From: Dactylorhiza incarnata
Taxonomy: Eukaryota; Streptophyta; Magnoliopsida; Asparagales; Orchidaceae
Length of the DNA stretch: 64,000 bases
NCBI GenBank assembly: GCA_033032865.1
Contig: JAWHQI010000267.1
Location: forward strand, 2,584,001 to 2,648,000
Direction of reading: 5' to 3'
The notes under the pieces are model-generated. The model made no database searches, was not told the origin of the DNA, and saw nothing but the letters and a program-made list of their open reading frames with translations. Positions within the stretch are counted from its first letter, which is position 1. Each line of letters begins with the position of its first letter. The position numbers were made by a program, and so were the translations under genes. Below are positions 41,845 through 52,805 of the stretch, one piece after another.

Positions 41845-42429
41845 CTGGAGATGACGGTTGCGGCGGAACGACGACAGTGACACGATCTACAGTAAAAGCC
41901 GCACTGGAGCAGTGGATCTGCAGTGTATAAAATACTGCACTGCAGCAAAGGGCTGGATCGGCAGCGACACTGTGAAACTGCACTGTGAAACTGCACTGTC
42001 GACTGAGATCTGCAACACTGAAAATAGCACTGTCAACAGAGATTGTCCAAGGATTTGTCGATCAACAGAGATCGAGATCGAGATCGTCGGTCGGCAAGAG
42101 TTCGTCGACCAGGCGGCAAGGGGAAATACGATGGTTATTCTTCCTCCTTGCGATCAACGAAGTGACAGGGAACGACAGCACAGGAGGCGGCTCTGCCCTA
42201 ACCCATCGATCGGCGTCGGGAGTATCGCTGATAGGGAGGCGTCGACGACGGGCTTCGATCGCTGCTAGGATCTCACGATCAACAACTTTCTTCTTCGATC
42301 GATTGGAACCACAGGCAGTTACAGGGAGAACGCACGACGGGATCGAGAGGCGTTTTCAGCGGTTACGAAAGAGCACAGTAACCACTCTAGCAACGGGGGC
42401 TTCGGGCTCACGAACGAAAACTTCGAGAA
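41845..42429 (-). other. 5' leader of copia-B
   Basis: Region between the 5' LTR and gag. It contains CTGCAGTGTATAAAA-type segments near 41700 and 41918 and several short GATCGA repeats. No gene recognised; frames on the plus strand here are not conserved domains. Confidence 0.5.
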
Positions 42430-42595
42430 TATTAGGAGTGCTCGAAGCATCCGAGTGAACGACAAGTTTGGAACGAACTACTCGTTGCCCCCAGCGGGGG
42501 TATTTATAGGCGTAACCCTAAATCCCCGACGACCCGTTAACGGACCCGTTAGGGTTCCGGTAAATATCCGATACAACGCTAAATATACCTTAACA
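42430..42595 (-). repeat. 5' LTR of copia-B
   Basis: 166-bp partner of 36990-37155. Its inner end has mutated from ..TAACA to ..TAATA. Confidence 0.9.
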
Positions 42596-42600
42596 GGAGG

Positions 42601-43846
42601 TATGTTGATGAGAATGAGATTTCACTTTGATGGGGTCAAACCCACTAATTAGGAGGTCCCCGCGTATCGAAGGTCCAGCTAACAAGGAAACACAATATTC
42701 ATAGAATCCTCCCCGCAAGGAAAGCTCCGCCCCGCGCGTGATCGGCGCACCGGATCCCGCAAGCAGGTCGCGATCCCCGCGCGGGCCCTCACGCCCGCGG
42801 CCGGCCACACAAGGGTCGGCCGCCCGACGCCGGCCATAGTCGGCCGCCCCGGCCAAGGTGCGGCCACCCTAAGCCACGGTCGCCTAGGGAACGACCACCC
42901 AAGGCGGCGCCGGCCTTGGGCACGGCCGCCCAAGGCCGCCGCCCCGGCCTAGGGCCCGGTCGACCTAGGCCGCGGCCGCCTAGGGCACCGCCGCCCGAGG
43001 CCGCCCAAGGACGCCGCCCTGTCCTAGGGCCCAGCCGCCCTGTCCTAGGGCCTAGCCGCCCTAGGCCGCGACCGCTTAGGGCGCCGCCGCCCCAGGTCGC
43101 AACCGCCTAGGGCGCCGCCGCCAGAGGCCGCCCGAGGCTGGGTCGGCCGCCCTCCGTCCCGGTCGCCATCTTGGACGGTTATCGCGCGCCGTCTCCTCCT
43201 TTCGGCTATGTCCGTTTAGGGTTTGGGGGTAGGTCCATCATTTCCGGGAATTTGGCGATCCACGTGATAGAATCTGGGCAATCCTATTGACCGGTCCAAT
43301 AATTAGCGAGTATAATTACCGGGCCGCCCCTTCAAAAGCCTATAAATAGACCCCTTTTATTCACTAATTGACTCACTTTTGGGAGAAGGGATTCTCTCTC
43401 TTTCTCTCTCTTCCTCTCTCTCTCTCTCTAGAGATTGGAGACTTGGAATTCTCTATCAGCAGACCAATTGGAGACTTGGAACTCGCTATCAGCAGACCGT
43501 ATGGAGACTTGAAACTCGCTATCAACGGACCGATTGGAGACTTGGAACTCGCTATCAGCAGACCGCATGGAGACTTGGAACTCGCTATCAGTAGACCGAT
43601 TGGAGACTTGGAACTCGCTATCAGCAGATCGCTTGGAGGCTTGGGATCCTCAATATCAGCAGAACGCTTGGAGGCTTGGAACTCGCTATCAGTAGACCAC
43701 TTGGAGGCTTGGAACTTGCTATCAGCAGACCGCTTGGAAATCGCTTGGAGCTCGCTACTGACAGATCAGTCAAGGAGTCGAAGGCCCGCAGTGGTACAGA
43801 CGAAGCTTGGACTCGGGGGGCAAACCCGAATTGGAGCAAGGCAACA

Positions 43847-43882
<36 letters not shown>

Positions 43883-43916
43883 TCCATCATTATAATGAGG
43901 CGCGACCTGTCGCCCT
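42601..43916 (+). repeat. GC-rich LTR-like fragment cut by R2
   Basis: 42700-43160 is a degenerate GGCCGCC / CCTAGGGC minisatellite, over 75% G+C. A TATA box TATAAATAG lies at 43341, about 30 bp before a CT-rich segment. A 33-bp repeat array and a (CT)n run at about 43843-43880 follow. This order (U3-like, TATA, pyrimidine-rich leader) suggests part of an LTR. It ends abruptly at 43916 where R2 begins. No coding domain. Confidence 0.45.
43438..43760 (+). repeat. 33-bp tandem repeat, about ten units
   Basis: Unit GATTGGAGACTTGGAACTCG plus CTATCAGCAGACC, ten degenerate copies. 33 is divisible by three, so one frame reads an 11-residue repeat (GDLELAISRPI). The 175-residue frame through it lies between low-complexity CT runs. 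Confidence 0.9.
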
Positions 43917-46900
43917 TGTAACATCCCCAATCCTTCTAGACCCATTGGAAATGTTGGGGCATAGGGGTGAGGTGAGTGGCCACAAGGGTCTTAGGCTAGG
44001 GTAGAAATTGCTAAGTGCACACCAAAGCTCAAAAACTAACCTAACCCTAAGCTCCTCAACTAGGTCAATTGACCCTCAATTGTCCAAGTTGACCTCACTT
44101 ATGATGCCCTAACCACCAAGGGAGACCTATAGGATGGGAATTACACTTGGGTGGGACCCAATTGCATGAAATTGACCAAAGTCAACAATAGGTCAACATT
44201 AACCAAACTAAGTCAATTAGGGTTCAATTGACTCCACATGTTCAAATTGCCCTTACCAACACACTCTAAACACTTTAAGGAACTCATTGGACCCAAAAGC
44301 CCCATCACTTGGTCAACCAATTGACCAATTTGACCAAAGTCAACTTTAGCTTAATTTAGGTTAAAATCACACCTTAAGGCTAAATTAGCCCAATTGGGGC
44401 CCCACCATGGACCAACCAATGTTGGGTGAGGTTAAGGGACCCATGACCCCCAAGTGGGGTCAACCCCCTCACCTTGGTTGACCAAAGTCAACCATGGTCA
44501 ACATATCCCATTAAAGGGAATATTGGGCCCAAATTGAATGGGACCCAACCCCCATCCTCTAGCCAATCATTCATGGACCTAAGGCATGCCCACCAGCCCT
44601 AGACTGAACCTAACACTAAGCTTGATTAATCAAATGAAGGGGGGACCAAAAGTTGATCAAAAAGCTTAAAGCATAAAGCAAAAGCCAAAAGCAATCACTC
44701 CCTCCTCCACACTCCACCTCCAATCAGTTTAGGGCACCCCACCCTTGATTACTAAGCAGCTGAAGGGGACCAGAGGGACAGCAGGGGAAGGAGTGCAGGA
44801 GGGTGGCATCAAGGAAGCTCAACCGAGGAGCTTGATTTCAAAACCCCCTACAGAGGCCTCCCCCTCCCAATCGAACCTCACCATTAGCTTCAGGAGGTAG
44901 AGAGCAGTCGAGAACGACACCTGGAGCGAAGATTTTGCTGGAGAATCGAGATCGGGAGCGGGATCGCCGGAGCAAGGGAAATCCATGGCCAACCGTCGCC
45001 GGAGCCGCCGCCACGCACCCATAGTGGTTCGTTTCTCCTCCCTTCCCCCCATGCTAGCTTTTCATCATTTAATGATGAAGGATCGGGCTCAATTGAGCCC
45101 GGATCCATCTACGAAATCCTTGGTTTTCGGCTCGATTCGTGACACCCAGGATCGCCAGAAAACGCCTCCTCCGGCCGCCATGTCGCCGGGAAGTCGAAGC
45201 CCCGACCACCACGAAGGTGGTGGCGGTGGTGGCCGGCCGTGGTAGCCACCAGGTGGCCGGGAAAGGGAGGTGTAAATCGGCCCAGCGTGGTTGAATCCCA
45301 GTTGTTGTCTGAGGAAGAATACGATGGAGCCGCCGTCTGATTTGCGCTAAGATTCGTGCAGACCTTTATTTCCTGTATTTAATTAATTCTCTATATTTGC
45401 TATTCTGCCTCTAAAATCCATTTCTCTTCAAATATAAATTAGGGCCTCCTAATGGCTGAACTAGAAAAAGTGCCCAACATGAAAGTTGTAGGCCTTGGTC
45501 TTAACTTTTATTTGGCCTTGAGTTTAGGTCATTTGGTGACCCACGGCTCCCTAGGGAGCTGTTTTACTAGGACTGGTCCTACACTAGGTCAGTCCACTAA
45601 AATAATTACCTAGGTCAAACCCTTCAAGCTTTGGAGCTGTGCTTTTAACCATGGGTTGGTATACACTAGGGGCACCCCGTGCCAAAGGCACAGCCCTTGG
45701 TGGACAATTTTACTTAGGGTTTTTGTGGTAGTTATGATATTTAAATTAAGTTGATTTTTGGAGCATTTTTTGTTCAAATGACACCAAATTTTGGTGGCAT
45801 GCTCGTTAGTACATGAGTAGTGCTTGCCTAAAATTTCACTCCATTTGGAGTTGATTTGATGTGGAAAATGGGAAACCCTAATGAGGGCCTTTAAGGGTCA
45901 TATTAGGGTTTAAGTCATTTTGAGGAGTTGAGTGTGTTAGCCTCCTCCCATCATGATGGCTATGTGGGTATGGATATGCAAATGCATGTGGCACATCCTA
46001 TTGGTCCATTTGGAGCCATTAGGGTGGTGAAACCTAAAACCCTAAGGGTAAACCCTTAAGGGTGCAAGGTGAGATTTGTGAAGGGCATAGGACCAAATGT
46101 TCTTGCCTTGACTCAGAACTTTATAGATATATTTGTAGGAGCATAAAATGACTTAATTAATTTATTGAGAATTTTTAGAAGTATTTAAGTATTTTTCTTC
46201 CTAATAAATGAAATTGTCACCCTTTCCTTATTAAAATAAAATGCATGGTCATAGGACCTTGTATGGTGTTGAAACTCTATCAGTGGCTGATTAGTGATGA
46301 AAATGCACTATAATAATTTTGTTATGATTTATTGAAGTATTATTCCTTGTGTAGGAAATTTTAAGTACTTGCTAGCTTAAGTGGATTTAATTTTGAAAAA
46401 TGTCAAATCATGGGGCTTTGTCATGATACTTGGTGATCTGTAATTTTAGATTAATATGTGCTTATGATAATTGTATGGGATCTTGTAGAATTGTATTTCT
46501 TGTACCTCATGTAGAAATTGGAATTTACACCACTTGAATATTACATCTTTTTAAAATGTCAAATCATATGTTAATGACACAAACCTTGGGCAGAGGACTT
46601 TAGATCCCCATCTGGACAATTGGTATTTTTTGTAGAATTTTTAGATGTGAAATACTATTTTTCCTAATTATAGTGGCAATTTGGTAATTATACAACAATG
46701 ATGATTTAGTATGCCAAATCACACCCTAGGGTCATGGGACTCAGTAAACCACCTTGATATGGGATATTACCTTACTGATAATTTTCATTTAGCATGAGGA
46801 ATCATTTTGAGGGTAGTTCATGTGTAATATGACTTAAGGCCTTAACTACTTTAAATTATATTAAATACCAATTTAATATGGAAAATTATGAAAATTGGAA

Positions 46901-48196
46901 CATACCTTATTAAGGTCAGTGGAAGCCTGGGATAATTATTATATACCTTGGTGATGAGTTTTTAGAAGGATTCCCTTATGGGGTTGATGGATAGTTCAAC
47001 TTTGTGGTCTGCGTTTAGTAAAAACAAAATTTTGAGTTTTAGACAATTCAGACCCCTAAGTAGTGTTTAGGAGTTATATCCAATCAGTAAATGAGTTATA
47101 GTACACCATGATTCAATGAGGGTCAATCCTAGGGTTAGTTGTGAGGTTGTGCTAGAGTTAATGTAGGAGGAATGGAGGTACGTCCAACCCAATTGGGTCA
47201 GACGGGTGTTGAGCTAAGTCATTCTAAGTATATAAAATGATGAGGGTGAACCAAACGTTAAACACCAACTAAAGTAATTGTCTTGAGGAGGATAGTGGGG
47301 TTGAGCCCATTGATCTGTAGTACCGTTAGGGGCCCCTTACGGAGTACACCGCGGGAAGTCTAAGATTCATCATAAATATACCACTAACTAAATTGTAGGC
47401 AAGAGTAGCCTAATTAGATCAGCAACTAGTATGGATCTCCTTAGGGAAGGAGATGAGTTGGTTCAACTTGTGTGTTAGTCCCTGAGCCGGAAGCTCGGGT
47501 GGGCTTGTTAACATTTGTTTCTTATGCAATTAGTGACGAGTCTTCGGTACTAGGCCAGTCGTGTCACCGACGGTAGTACGTTGACTCAGGTGAGGGTGAG
47601 GTTTAGAGGGCTGGTAAGTTTGAGTACTGCGGTCTGGAGAACAATCCCTAATAACCCACCCCGACCTTAAAGTCTGGTGGATTCCAGCAAGAGTACGCAG
47701 GAGCTCCGCTGTTGTGTTCTTAGCGTTGAGGCGTACATGAGGTCTAGGCTTGGCAGTGACCATACCCGCCTAGGATGTGGAGTGCCCGATCCACTGCCAC
47801 CGTGAGCCACGGCGGTCGGTACCCAAAAGGTTGGCTTCCTTTCAAACAAATTGGGAACTATAAAGGTCTGTACGCATAAAGTCGTGTGGGTGAGTCACAT
47901 TGCATAAATTCATTAAAACATCATAATCATAGCATAGCATAACATACACATTAGCATACCCCCATCATATAAATTAGTATGGGCTCTTTTATATGATGGG
48001 TTGCCTAGACATCTTAACTTATATGTCGTATGGGCGTTCATATAAGTTAAGGTATGATCTGTGATGGTAGCTTAGCTTTACTTACTACACCGCACATTCT
48101 TTCTATTTATTGCTTACTTCATTGCTCTACTTTACGGCCTTATACTTGCACCATACTGCTAGCTAGCTTTTACTGCTTTACTTATACCTGCTAGTT
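43917..48196 (+). mobile_element. R2: R-family LTR unit, 3' end missing
   Basis: Starts TGTAACATCCCCAATCC and follows R1 through the CTAGGACTGGTCCTACACTAG block, the GGGTAAACCC block, 155-bp-type repeats, the GC-richer block and the twin hairpins, to ..ACCTGCTAGTT. There it joins R3; the last ~620 bp seen in R1 are absent. It diverges from R3 and R4 in the first 230 bp but is closely similar from about 44160. No gag or pol. Confidence 0.75.
44985..45026 (+). other. 42-nt mini-exon in R2
   Basis: Encodes MANRRRSRRHAPIV and ends at a GTTCGTTTCTCC donor-like site; the same length and position as in R1. Confidence 0.55.
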
Positions 48197-51100
48197 TGTA
48201 ACATCCCCAATCCTTCTAGACCCCTAGATGGTGCTAGGGCATGGGTGCTGTGCAGAGTGGCCACTAAGGCCCTTGGGCCAAGTGGAGTGTGCTAAGTGCA
48301 CACCAAGGGCACAAAATCAACATAGCCCAATACCACTCCCTTAGGCCAATTAACCCTCAATTCACCAAATTGACCTTCCCCATACCACCCTAACGACTAA
48401 GGAAGACCATTACCTTGAGAATTGCACTTGGGTGGGACCCAATTGCATGAAATTGACCAAAGTCAACAATAGGTCAACATTAACCAAACTAAGTCAATTA
48501 GGGTTCAATTGACCCTCAAATGTTCAAATTGACCTTACCACCACACTCTAAACACCTTAAGGAACCCAATGGACCAAAAATCCCCCTCATGGTGGGACCA
48601 ATTGACCCCAATTGACCAAAGTCAAACTTTACCCAATTTTGGTCAAATCTACACCCTTTAATTAAATTGAACCAATTGGAGCCCCACCATGGACAAACCA
48701 ACCTTGGGTAGTGTCAAGGGACCCAAGACCACCAAGTGGGCCCATCCCACTCATTATGTTGACCAAGTCAAAGTCAACGTCAACTCTAGGTCAATCATGG
48801 TCAACATAGCCCAATATAAGTGACTTAGCCCTCATGCACTTGAACCAAATAAAGCCTTGGGACCCCACATCAATAGATGACCATGGCAGCTGGCTAAACC
48901 TAGGTGAGTCCATGTCACCACATTTGAATTAAGAGGAAAGGAGGAGAGAGAGTAAGGGGACAAAAAGAGAAAAGCAAAAGGAAAAGCAATCACCCCTCCT
49001 CCACACTCCTCCTCCAATCAGCCTTAGGCCCTCCCCTGATTGTTGTGGGCCTGGGCTTGACCCAGGTGGAAGCAAGGAGCCAGCTGGAGCAGGAGGGTGG
49101 TAGCCATGGGAGGCCCGAGGAGGCTCCATTTCAAAACCAATCAAGGAGGCCTCCTCACTTCATTCCAGCCTCACCATTAGCTTCAGAGCACTGAGAGCAG
49201 TCGAAATCAGCTACTGGAGCGGGAAGATTGGTGGAGAATCGCGGCTGTGAGCAGGATCACCGGAGCAAGGCACTTCCATGGCCAACCGCCGCCGCCGCCA
49301 CCGCCAAGCTCCACTCTAGGTTCGTTTCTCCTCCCCTCCCCTCATGCTAGCTTCTCATCACATAATGCTGAAGGATCGGGCTCAATTGAGCCCGGATCCA
49401 TTTCCGAAATCCATGATTTTCGGCTCGATTTGTGACACCCAGGATCGCCGAAAAATCCCCCCTCCGGCCGCCATGTCGCGGGGAGTTGTAGCCCCGACCA
49501 CCACGAAGGTGGTGGCGGTGGTGGCCGGCCGTGGAGGCCACCAGGTGGCCAGGAAATGGGGGAGGAAGTCGGCCCAGGATGGTGCAATCCCAGCCGTCGG
49601 CTGAAGGAAGAAGATGAAGGAGGAGGGTTGGATTTGCGCCAAGATTCGTGCAGAGCTCTTTTATCCTTTAATTATTTAATTCATTTCATTAGATTTCTGC
49701 CTATTTCATTCAGTCAACTTCAAATAAAAATTAAGGACACTTAATGGCAGATTTAGAAAAAGTGCCCAACATGAAAGTTGTAGGCCTTGGTCTTAACTTT
49801 CATTTGGCCTTGCGTTTAGGTCATTTGGTGACCTACAGCTCCCTAGGGAGCTGTTTTACTAGGACTGGTCCTACACTAGGTCAGTCCATTAGAAAAATTA
49901 CCTAGGTCAAACCCTTCAAGCTTCGGAGCTGTCCTTTTAACCATGGGTTGGTATACCCTAGGGTCACCCCCTACCAAAGGGGCAGACCTTGGTGGACAAT
50001 TTTACCTAGGTTTTTTGTGGTAGTTAGAATATTTAAATTAAGTTGAATATTGGAGCATATGATGTCCAAATGATACCAAACTTTGGTGGTATACTCTTTG
50101 GTGCATGAGTAGTGTCTACCTAAAGTTTCACTCCATTTGGAGTTGATTTGTTTTGAAAAATTAGAAACCTTAATGAGGGCCTTTAAGGGTCAAATTAGGG
50201 TTTAAGTCATTTTGAGGAGTTGAGTGTGTTAGCCTCCTCCCATCATGTTGGATATGTGGGTATGGACATGAAAAGGCATGTGACACACTTTAGTGGTCCA
50301 TTTGGAGCCATTAGGGTGGTGTGACCCTAAACCCTAAGGGTAAACCCTTAAGGGTGCAAAGTGAGAATTGTGAAGGGCATGGGAGCAAATATTCTTGACT
50401 TGGCTCAGAACTTTGTAGATATGTTTGTAGGAGCATAAAATGACTTAGTTAATTTATTGAGAATTTTTGGAGGTATTTAAGTATTTTTCTTCCTAATAAA
50501 TGAAATTACCACCCTTTCCTTAATAAAATGAAATGCATGGTCATAGGACCTTGTATGGTGTTGAAACTCTATCAGTGGCTGATTAGGGATGGAAATGGAC
50601 TATAGTAATTTTGTTATGATTTATTGAAGTATTATTCCTTGTGTAGGAAATTCTAAGTGCTTGCTAGCTTAAGGGAATTTAATTTTGATAAATGCCAAAT
50701 CATGGGGATAAATTGTGAAACTTGGTTATCTGTCATTTAATGCTATTGTAAGCCCATGATAATTATTGGGAGGCTTGTATAATTATATTTCATGTACCTC
50801 ATGTAGAAATTGGATTTTACAACCTTATGAGTATTTAATCTTTTTAAAATATCAAATCATGGGGCAATGATGTGATACTTGGTTATCTGTAGTTTTAGGT
50901 TATTATATACCCATGATAATTATTTGGAAGCTTATAGAATTATATTTCATGTACCTCATGTAGAAATTGGATTTTACCACCTTATGAGTATTTAATCTTT
51001 TTAAAATACCAAATCATGGGATAATGATGGAATACTTGGTTATGTGTAGTTTTAGGTTAATATATGCCCATGATAATTGTTTGGAAGATTGTAGAATTAT

Positions 51101-52805
51101 ATTTCAAGTACCTCATGTAGAAATTGGTAATTGCTACCTTTGAATGTTTAATCATTGTAAAATATCAAATCACATGGTAATGACACAATAATTTGGCAAA
51201 GGACTCTAGGTCCTTATTTGGACACTTAGTAATTTTTGGAGAATTTTCAGAAGTGAAATACTATTTTTCCTAATTAAAGTGGCATTTTGGTAATTATACA
51301 ATTATGATGATATAGTAGGCCAAATGACATCCTAGGGTCATGATACTCAGTGGAACACCATGATATGGAATATTATCTTACTGATAATTCTCATGTAGCA
51401 TGAAGAATCATTTTGAGGGTAGTTCATGTGTAATGTGACTTAAGGCCTAAACTACTTTAAATTATATTAAATACCAATTTAATATGGAAAATTATGGAAA
51501 TAGGAACATACCCTATTAAGGTCAGTGAGAACCTTGGATAATTATTATATACCTTGGTGATGAGTATTTAGAAGGGTTCCCTTATGGGGTTGATGGATAG
51601 TTCAACTTGGTGGTCTGCGTTTAGTAAAAACGGAATTTTGAGTTTTAGACAATTCAGACCCCTAAGTAGTGTTTGAGAGTTATATCCAATCAGTAAATTA
51701 GATGTAGCATACTATGATTCAAGGAGGGTCAATCCTAGGGTTACTTGTGGGGTGGTGCTAGAGTTAATGTAGAAGGAATGAAGGTACGTCCGACCCGATT
51801 GGGTGGGACGGGAGATGAGCTAAGTCACTTTAACTATATGAAATGATGAAGGGTAAACCAAATCTTATCCACCAACTAAAGTAATTGTCTTGAAGAGGAT
51901 AGTGGGGTTGAGCCCATTTATCCGTAGTACCTTTAGGAGCCCCTTATGGAGTACACCGCGGGAAGTCCAAGACTCACCCTAAATATAACACTAACTAAAT
52001 AGTAGGCAAGAGTAGCCTAAGTGGGTATGCAAACTGGTGTGGATCTCCTCCGGGAAGGAGATGGGTTGGATCAGCTTGTGTGATGGTCCCTGAGCCGGAA
52101 GCTCGGGTGGACATTGTTAACACCTGTTACTTATTCAAATAGTGGCGAGTCTTCGGTACTAGGCTAGTCGTGTCACCGACGGTAGTACGTTGACTCAGGT
52201 GAGGGTGAGGTTTAGAGGGCCGGTAAGTTTGAGTACCGCGTTCTGGAGGACAATCCCTAATAACCCACCCCGACCTTAAAGTCTGGTGGATTCCAGCAAG
52301 AGTACGCAGGAGCTTCGCTGTTGTGTTCTTAGCGTTGAGGCGTACATGAGGTCTAGGCTTGGTAGTGACTATACCCGCCTAGGATGTGGAGTGCCCGATC
52401 CACTACCACCGTAAGTCACGACGGTCGGTACCCGAAAGGTTGGCTTCCTTTCAAACAAATTGGGAACTATAAAGGTCTGTACGCATAGAGTCGTGTGGGT
52501 GAGTCACATTGCATAAATTCATTAAAACATCATAATCATAGCATAGCATAACATACACATTAGCATACCCCCATCATATAAATTAGTATGGGCTCTTTTA
52601 TATGATGGGTTGCCTGGACATCTTAACTTATATGTCGTATGGGCGTTCATATAAGTTAAGGTATGATCTGTGATGGTAGCTTAGCTTTACTTACTGCACC
52701 ACACTTTCTTTCTATTTATTGCTTACTTCATTGCTCTACTTTACTACCTTATACTTGCACCATACTACTAGCTAGCTTTTACTGCTTTACTTATACCTGC
52801 TAGTT
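48197..52805 (+). mobile_element. R3: R-family LTR unit, 3' end missing
   Basis: 4609 bp between two TGTAACATCC starts, with the same right-hand junction ..CTGCTAGTT/TGTAACATCC as R2. Contains three to four of the 155-bp repeats (50640-51180), the GC-richer block and twin hairpins at 52570-52660. Its first several hundred bases are nearly identical to R4. Confidence 0.75.
49278..49319 (+). other. 42-nt mini-exon in R3 (last codon is a stop)
   Basis: MANRRRRHRQAPL followed by TAG directly before GTTCG. The stop would end the spliced gag, so this LTR could not encode a working leader. Confidence 0.5.

Larger units (their letters stand above)
36990..42595 (-). mobile_element. Ty1/copia element copia-B, full length but decayed
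   Basis: 5.6 kb, minus strand, bounded by 166-bp LTRs and the duplication GGAGG (36985-36989 and 42596-42600). It contains gag, protease, integrase, RT and RNase H in copia order. The coding region stays largely in one frame but has several in-frame stops and a frameshift. The LTRs differ at about six positions (about 4%). The polypurine tract ATAGGAGGAGAA abuts the 36990-37155 LTR. I could not recognise a standard primer-binding site beside the 42430 LTR. Confidence 0.92.
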
